From assembly GCA_947167435.1 (NCBI GenBank), contig CAMVIC010000085.1, positions 1 to 6,670 of the forward strand: a stretch of DNA of 6,670 bases. The letters run 5' to 3'. The notes beneath the pieces are model-generated. The model had not been told where the DNA came from. It saw only the letters and a list, made by a program, of their open reading frames with translations, and ran no database searches. The DNA comes from an uncultured Clostridia bacterium. GTDB lineage: Bacteria; Bacillota_A; Clostridia; Oscillospirales; Oscillospiraceae. Below, piece by piece: positions 4,545-6,670 of the stretch (positions are counted from its first letter, which is position 1; each line of letters opens with the position of its first letter). Position numbers and translations under genes: made by a program.

Positions 4545-6158
4545 TTGAAGGTTCTGTTTCTGGGGGCTGCCCATGAGGTCACAGGCAGCTGTACCTATCT
4601 GGAGGTTGGCGATAAGAAAGGGATAGTGGATTACGGAATGGAGCAGGGGAAGGACCTGTTCATCAATCAGGATTTGCCGGTAGACCCGTCCCAGCTTGAC
4701 TTCGTTCTTCTGACGCACGCGCATATCGACCATTCCGGCCGCCTGCCGCTGCTGTACAAAAACGGCTTTCGCGGGCTGGTTTATGCCAGCGCGGCCACCT
4801 GCTCCCTGTGCGATATCATGCTGCGTGACTGCGCCAACATCCAGATTTCCGAGGCGGAATGGAAAAACCGGAAAGCCAAGCGCAACGGAGGCGAGGAAGA
4901 GGAACCCCTGTATGATCTGGAGGACGTTGCAGGGCTGATGGGGCTGATGCGGCCCTGCGCCTATGACACGCCTGTACAGATCAACGACTGCGTGACCATC
5001 CGTATGACCGACGTCGGGCATCTGCTGGGCTCCTCTGCCATTGAGGTATGGCTGACAGAGGACGGCGAGACCCGGAAGATCACATTCTCCGGCGACGTGG
5101 GCAATCTGGCTCAGCCAATCCTGAGAGACCCGCAGTTTGTGAAGCAGACGGACTATCTGGTAATCGAATCCACCTATGGCGACCGTCAGCATACCGCCGA
5201 GCGTGCGGACTATACGACGGAATTTGCCGAACGCATCCAGAAGGTTCTGGACCGGGGCGGCAATATGATTATACCCAGCTTTGCCGTGGGCCGCACCCAG
5301 GAGATCCTGTATTTCCTGCGGGAAATCAAGGAAAAGGGCCTGGTCAGAGGGCACGGGGATTTCCCGGTATATGTGGACAGCCCTCTCGCCATTGAAGCGA
5401 CCAGCATTTTTCTGCAGTGCGACAGTCAGTTCCTGGACGAGGACATGCAGAGTCTGATTCGCTCCGGCATCAATCCCATTGTGTTCCCGGGACTGGAGCT
5501 GGCTGTATCCCAGGAGGAATCCAAGGCCATCAACGAGGACAAGGTGCCCAAGGTGATTATCTCCGCCAGCGGCATGTGTGACGCGGGCCGCGTCCGGCAC
5601 CACCTGAAGCACAATCTCTGGCGGCCGGAGAGCATGGTGCTCTTTGTCGGATATCAGTCTGCGGGCACTCTGGGCCGTCTGCTGGTGGACGGGGTCAAGC
5701 ACGTAAAGCTCTTTTCAGAAGATATCGAGGTCTGTGCGGAGATTGACACGCTCCCCGGCGTCAGCGGCCATGCGGACAAGGACGGACTGATCCGCTGGCT
5801 TCGCGGCTTTGAGGAAAAGCCCCGCCAGGTTTTTGTAAACCACGGAGACCCGGATTCCGCAGACAGTTTTGTATCCTGCCTGAACGAAGAACTGGGATAT
5901 AACGCATTTGCCCCGTACAGCGGCACGGAATACGATCTGCTCAGGGGAGAGTTTGTGCGCATCACCGAGGGCAGACCGGTGGAGCCGGAAAAGAAGAGCG
6001 GCGGCAGGTCCCGGAAGAGCAGCTCGGCCTTCAACCGCCTGCTTGAGGCGGCCCAACGGCTGCTGGAAGTCGCCAGGGGCATGGAGGGCCACCCCAACAA
6101 GGAACTGGCCGGCTTTGCCGATGCCATTACCCGACTGGCCGACAAAATGGAAAAATGA
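4545..6158 (+). CDS. Beta-CASP metallo-beta-lactamase RNase (YSH1/Cft2-like)
   Basis: The 537-aa product is a zinc-dependent RNA hydrolase of the beta-CASP group, related to archaeal and eukaryotic CPSF73-like nucleases and the Thermus TTHA0252 enzyme. All catalytic residues are visible: HAHIDH at 58-63, H159 in DVGHLLGS, D184 in SGDVGN, motif A E208 (IESTYGDR), motif B H409 (SGHAD) and motif C H433 (NHGD). The beta-CASP insert spans about 205-400 (PSFAVGRTQE 244-253, ISASGMCDAGR 339-349). A zinc-binding RMMBL segment follows, then a basic linker (480-493) and a helical tail to 537. The start is probably TTG at 4545 (MKVLFLGAAHEVTGS), nine bases after AAAGGGAG; the ATG at 4536 abuts that site and is too close. 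The gene diverges from degV, and no terminator separates it from the kinase-like gene. Predicted cytoplasmic; endo- or exonucleolytic action and RNA targets are unknown. Confidence 0.92.
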   Translation: MKVLFLGAAHEVTGSCTYLEVGDKKGIVDYGMEQGKDLFINQDLPVDPSQLDFVLLTHAHIDHSGRLPLLYKNGFRGLVYASAATCSLCDIMLRDCANIQISEAEWKNRKAKRNGGEEEEPLYDLEDVAGLMGLMRPCAYDTPVQINDCVTIRMTDVGHLLGSSAIEVWLTEDGETRKITFSGDVGNLAQPILRDPQFVKQTDYLVIESTYGDRQHTAERADYTTEFAERIQKVLDRGGNMIIPSFAVGRTQEILYFLREIKEKGLVRGHGDFPVYVDSPLAIEATSIFLQCDSQFLDEDMQSLIRSGINPIVFPGLELAVSQEESKAINEDKVPKVIISASGMCDAGRVRHHLKHNLWRPESMVLFVGYQSAGTLGRLLVDGVKHVKLFSEDIEVCAEIDTLPGVSGHADKDGLIRWLRGFEEKPRQVFVNHGDPDSADSFVSCLNEELGYNAFAPYSGTEYDLLRGEFVRITEGRPVEPEKKSGGRSRKSSSAFNRLLEAAQRLLEVARGMEGHPNKELAGFADAITRLADKMEK

Positions 6159-6177
6159 GCGCTTTTGCGCAGAAACA

Positions 6178-6206
6178 TTGACGAAACGGACAGACTGTGT
6201 TAACAT
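6178..6206 (+). promoter_or_regulatory. Promoter of the kinase-like gene
   Basis: TTGACG (6178-6183) and TAACAT (6201-6206) are 17 bases apart, with TGT before the -10 forming an extended -10. It starts 20 bases after the nuclease stop. The start site near 6213 gives a leader of about 65 bases. Confidence 0.62.
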
Positions 6207-6221
6207 AAAACATGATTACGA

Positions 6222-6272
6222 ATGCGCGATCCTGCGCATGGGAGGGCTTGCTCTCCGTCTGGACGGGAGGAG
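6222..6272 (+). promoter_or_regulatory. Structured leader that may mask the ribosome binding site
   Basis: Three potential stems follow the promoter. ATGCGC (6222-6227) pairs with GCGCAT (6234-6239). GGAGG (6241-6245) pairs with TCTCC (6252-6256). CCGT (6255-6258) pairs with ACGG (6263-6266) and can extend with a bulge so that the CTCTCC run covers the GGGAGGAG ribosome binding site (6265-6272). The last two share 6252-6256 and exclude each other, as in a switch. This is drawn by eye with no energy calculation. Confidence 0.3.
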
Positions 6273-6277
6273 AATCA

Positions 6278-6670
6278 ATGAGCGAACAGGGTCTGGAGCC
6301 GGGCGGCAGCCTGCGGGACACCATACGGGGCATGAACCGGCAGGAGCTGTGCGCTTTTGTGGCAGAGCTCTGCAAGATCGTGAAGAGTGAAGTCGGAAAC
6401 AATGCGTATCGCGGCGGCATTTTCCCCGAAAACATCAGCCTGGCACCCGGCGGCGGCTTTCGGATCGGGCCTGGCAAGCTGGCGGATTGGTCCCGGGAAG
6501 AGCTGCAGTTTGTGGCACCGGAGCTGTACTGGAACGGAAAATGCAGCCAGGCTTCGGACGTTTATTCGCTGGGGCTGCTGCTCTATTACGGCCTCAGCGG
6601 CGGACGGCTTCCCTTTGAGGGAGAGAGTCCGGACGCCCAACTGAGTCGGATGAGCGGCAAAAACATGGCC
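6278..6670 (+). CDS. Kinase-like protein lacking N-lobe and catalytic residues (pseudokinase), 3' end outside window
   Basis: 131 codons are visible, open to the window edge. GGGAGGAG lies five bases before the ATG. The order of Ser/Thr kinase C-lobe landmarks is clear: YRGGIFPENISL (44-55) aligns with HRDIKPENILL; FRIGPGKLADW (61-71) sits where the DFG motif belongs; APEL (80-83) matches the APE motif; SDVYSLGLLLYYGLSGGRLPFEG (93-115) matches subdomain IX. The HRD aspartate is glycine and its lysine partner phenylalanine; DFG is not preserved; only the PEN asparagine remains. The N-lobe with glycine loop and VAIK lysine is absent: only about 40 residues precede the loop. It is therefore predicted inactive, perhaps a scaffold or binding domain for a sensor whose rest lies beyond the window. 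No signal peptide is seen. A real kinase with extreme divergence is the alternative. It has its own promoter downstream of the nuclease gene. Confidence 0.72.
   Translation, partial: MSEQGLEPGGSLRDTIRGMNRQELCAFVAELCKIVKSEVGNNAYRGGIFPENISLAPGGGFRIGPGKLADWSREELQFVAPELYWNGKCSQASDVYSLGLLLYYGLSGGRLPFEGESPDAQLSRMSGKNMA

Noticed and set aside
4449..5702. 417-codon minus-strand frame opposite the nuclease gene
   Set aside because: The nuclease on the other strand has every family motif; this antisense frame has no start signal or recognisable motif.
6159..6170. GCGC-TTTT-GCGC after the nuclease stop as a terminator
   Set aside because: The stem is only four base pairs and no T-run follows.
6238..6390. 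ATG at 6238 as an upstream start for the kinase-like gene
   Set aside because: It is in a different frame from the 6278 start, and its product is an arginine-glycine-rich shadow.
1..6670. Mobile elements, CRISPR arrays, tRNA or rRNA genes, and defence systems
   Set aside because: No transposase, integrase, regularly spaced repeats, structural RNA or known defence motifs were seen on either strand.

Overview
The window reads as ordinary bacterial chromosome from a high-GC member of the Firmicutes. The best guess is a gut Clostridia of the Oscillospiraceae type. This is inferred from GC-rich codon use, strong AGGAGG-type ribosome binding sites, sigma-A-like promoters, and the combination of a DegV protein, a WYL regulator and a FliB-like cysteine-cluster protein. 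No mobile element, CRISPR array, tRNA or rRNA was seen.

Layout. Positions 1-270 hold a 39-residue tyrosine-rich small protein gene (+) with its own ribosome binding site, followed by a strong hairpin. Positions 350-2034 hold a minus-strand pair, a TrmH/SpoU-type RNA 2'-O-methyltransferase and then a FliB-like YkgJ-type protein, joined by an ATGA overlap and driven by a near-consensus promoter. Just upstream on the same strand (2111-2227) is a 38-codon gene for a tiny predicted membrane protein. It diverges from a WYL-domain transcriptional regulator (2378-3364, +), and the 150-base gap between them carries an inverted repeat over the regulator's -10 box. A bidirectional-looking terminator separates the regulator from a convergent degV-family gene (3439-4323, -). 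DegV in turn diverges from a beta-CASP metallo-beta-lactamase RNase (4545-6158, +, probably TTG start). Last is the 5' part of a protein-kinase-like gene (6278 to the window end, +). It lacks the N-lobe and the catalytic HRD and DFG residues, so it looks like a pseudokinase C-lobe.

How they fit together. Two genes concern RNA (the methyltransferase and the beta-CASP nuclease) and one is a lipid-binding DegV protein; there is no evident single pathway. The most unusual points are: a 16-base element shared by the upstream regions of the two small-protein genes; an 11-base repeat placed at both start sites of the degV/nuclease divergent pair, with a 10-base palindrome inside the nuclease promoter; and the degenerate kinase with a leader that could fold over its ribosome binding site. 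These are small-scale regulatory hypotheses. I see no clear new multi-gene system.
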